7,442 bases of DNA from CAVPRW01 sp046727435 [NCBI: bacterium] (GTDB lineage Bacteria > Tectomicrobia > Entotheonellia > J063). Under the pieces are notes generated by a model. The model saw only the letters and a list, made by a program, of their open reading frames with translations. It had not been told where the DNA came from and ran no database searches. The stretch covers positions 1 through 7,442 of the forward strand of contig JBKPCR010000488.1 in assembly GCA_046727435.1 (NCBI GenBank), given 5' to 3'. Both the position numbers and the translations under genes were made by a program. This document shows positions 6,650-7,442 of the stretch, piece after piece (position 1 is the first letter of the stretch; each line of letters opens with the position of its first letter).

Positions 6650-7442
6650 CTAGACGACCAGGTTGTCGAACAGTTCCTTCAGGTTGGGCTGGGCCTCCAG
6701 AGACCAGAGCAGTTCCAGCGCCCGGTCGCATTGTTGCGCAGTCAGTAATTCCGCGCAGCAGCTCCGGAACTTGGCCTCGACGTCAGCGTCGCTCATGGGG
6801 TTTTGCGGGAACCCCTTCGGATAGACGCATTGGGCGACGTGTGTTCTCCCAGACCCGGTCGTGACTTCTAGTCGGCAGTTCATCTCGTCAGGGTAACGAC
6901 GGGAGAATTCCGGGTTCGGATCGATGGTCATTTTGCTGATCAGGGCACGTAACGCCGGGTCGTGAATCCGTTGCGGGTTAAAACTGGCAGGAGTCACGAC
7001 TCCATCATGCAGTGCCACTGCCACCAGGTAGGGGATACTATGGTCTGCGGTTTCCCGGGTCTGGGGGTTCCATTTCTCCGGCTCATGGACCGCCCTGAGG
7101 AAGAGCCCGTCAGGGAGTTCCAGATGGATGGCCGCTATGTCTTCTGGAGACACCTGGGAGTGCAACTCCACCGCAAGACCAGTGGGCCCCTGGGTGCCTC
7201 CCTGGGACGGAAAAAACTTGAACCTGGTAGCGTTGATACTATAGGGTTCGTCCCAGCCCTCCTCCTCCCACTGGACGGGATGGCCCAACATTTTGGCCCA
7301 TAGCCCTTCTGAGCCATCAAAGGGCTCAAAGGGGCCAGTGACGCCACACTCGGCCAGTTGGGCGGCAAAGATACCGGCTTTGGTCCCATGAGGACCGGCC
7401 ATGCCCTTCCACATGGATAATTCGCCCACCCGGGTCTGGCCC
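6650..7442 (-). CDS. MmgE/PrpD family protein, C-terminal part (cut by window edge)
   Basis: The visible 263 residues end at a TAG (6652-6650) and stay open through the right edge. They match the C-terminal half of MmgE/PrpD proteins, which are usually about 450-500 residues. The family includes 2-methylcitrate dehydratase, cis-aconitate decarboxylase and related lyases or epimerases of small carboxylic acids. Recognisable stretches are QTRVGELSMWKGMAGPHGTK just inside the edge, IFAAQLAECGVTGPFEPFDG, TADHSIPYLVAVALHDG, and MSDADVEAKFRSCC near the end. The GTG at 7429 is not the start: family sequence continues upstream of it (GQTRV). The exact reaction cannot be told; many paralogues of this kind in environmental bacteria have no assigned substrate. 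The protein should be cytoplasmic. It is convergent with the SDR gene and not in an operon with anything visible here. Confidence 0.88.
   Translation of the reverse strand, partial: GQTRVGELSMWKGMAGPHGTKAGIFAAQLAECGVTGPFEPFDGSEGLWAKMLGHPVQWEEEGWDEPYSINATRFKFFPSQGGTQGPTGLAVELHSQVSPEDIAAIHLELPDGLFLRAVHEPEKWNPQTRETADHSIPYLVAVALHDGVVTPASFNPQRIHDPALRALISKMTIDPNPEFSRRYPDEMNCRLEVTTGSGRTHVAQCVYPKGFPQNPMSDADVEAKFRSCCAELLTAQQCDRALELLWSLEAQPNLKELFDNLVV

Noticed and set aside
6610-6650. Bidirectional terminator between the convergent SDR and MmgE/PrpD genes.
   Set aside because: Only a short GACCT/AGGTC palindrome with a two-base loop is present and there is no T run on either strand.
1-7442. CRISPR array, tandem repeats, rRNA or phage structural genes.
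   Set aside because: No regularly spaced direct repeats, no recognisable RNA gene and no phage-type proteins were seen on either strand.

Overview
The window is bacterial, GC-rich (roughly 60%) and loosely packed. Four recognisable protein-coding loci and one wrecked insertion sequence are separated by long stretches without convincing genes. The mix of a branched-chain-type ABC substrate-binding protein, a GH57/DUF3536 glycosidase, an SDR, an MmgE/PrpD protein and an IS630 remnant suits a large genome of an uncultured soil, sediment or sponge-type lineage such as Rokubacteria/Methylomirabilota or Tectomicrobia. That placement is an inference from gene content; there is no rRNA or marker gene here to settle it.

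Layout. (1) 1-377 (+): C-terminal end of an ABC transporter substrate-binding protein, with a reading frame that looks damaged in its first ~80 bases. (2) 378-911: no convincing gene; two perfect hairpins. (3) 912-3350 (+): complete glycoside hydrolase family 57 protein with a DUF3536 C-terminal region. (4) 3381-4511: degraded IS630-family insertion sequence whose transposase is spread over all three forward frames but still shows a D, D, E triad. (5) 4512-5042: no recognisable gene. (6) 5043-5765 (+): thioredoxin-fold peroxiredoxin-like protein whose reading frame is interrupted by one TGA at exactly the first redox-active cysteine (FYRGMW-U-PYC). A SECIS-like hairpin starts 13 nt after it. 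I read this as a selenoprotein, Sec at residue 93. (7) 5924-6607 (+): short-chain dehydrogenase with intact cofactor and catalytic motifs but a short, diverged C-terminus. (8) 6650-7442 (-): C-terminal part of an MmgE/PrpD-family protein, convergent with the SDR and running off the right edge.

How the genes work together. No clear operon is visible: each complete gene has its own ribosome binding site and a spacer of more than 150 bp. The window reads as accessory, partly decaying territory in which single metabolic genes are interspersed with mobile-element debris. The most interesting item is the selenoprotein. A conventional annotation would split it into two fragments or call it a pseudogene, because the UGA would be read as a stop.
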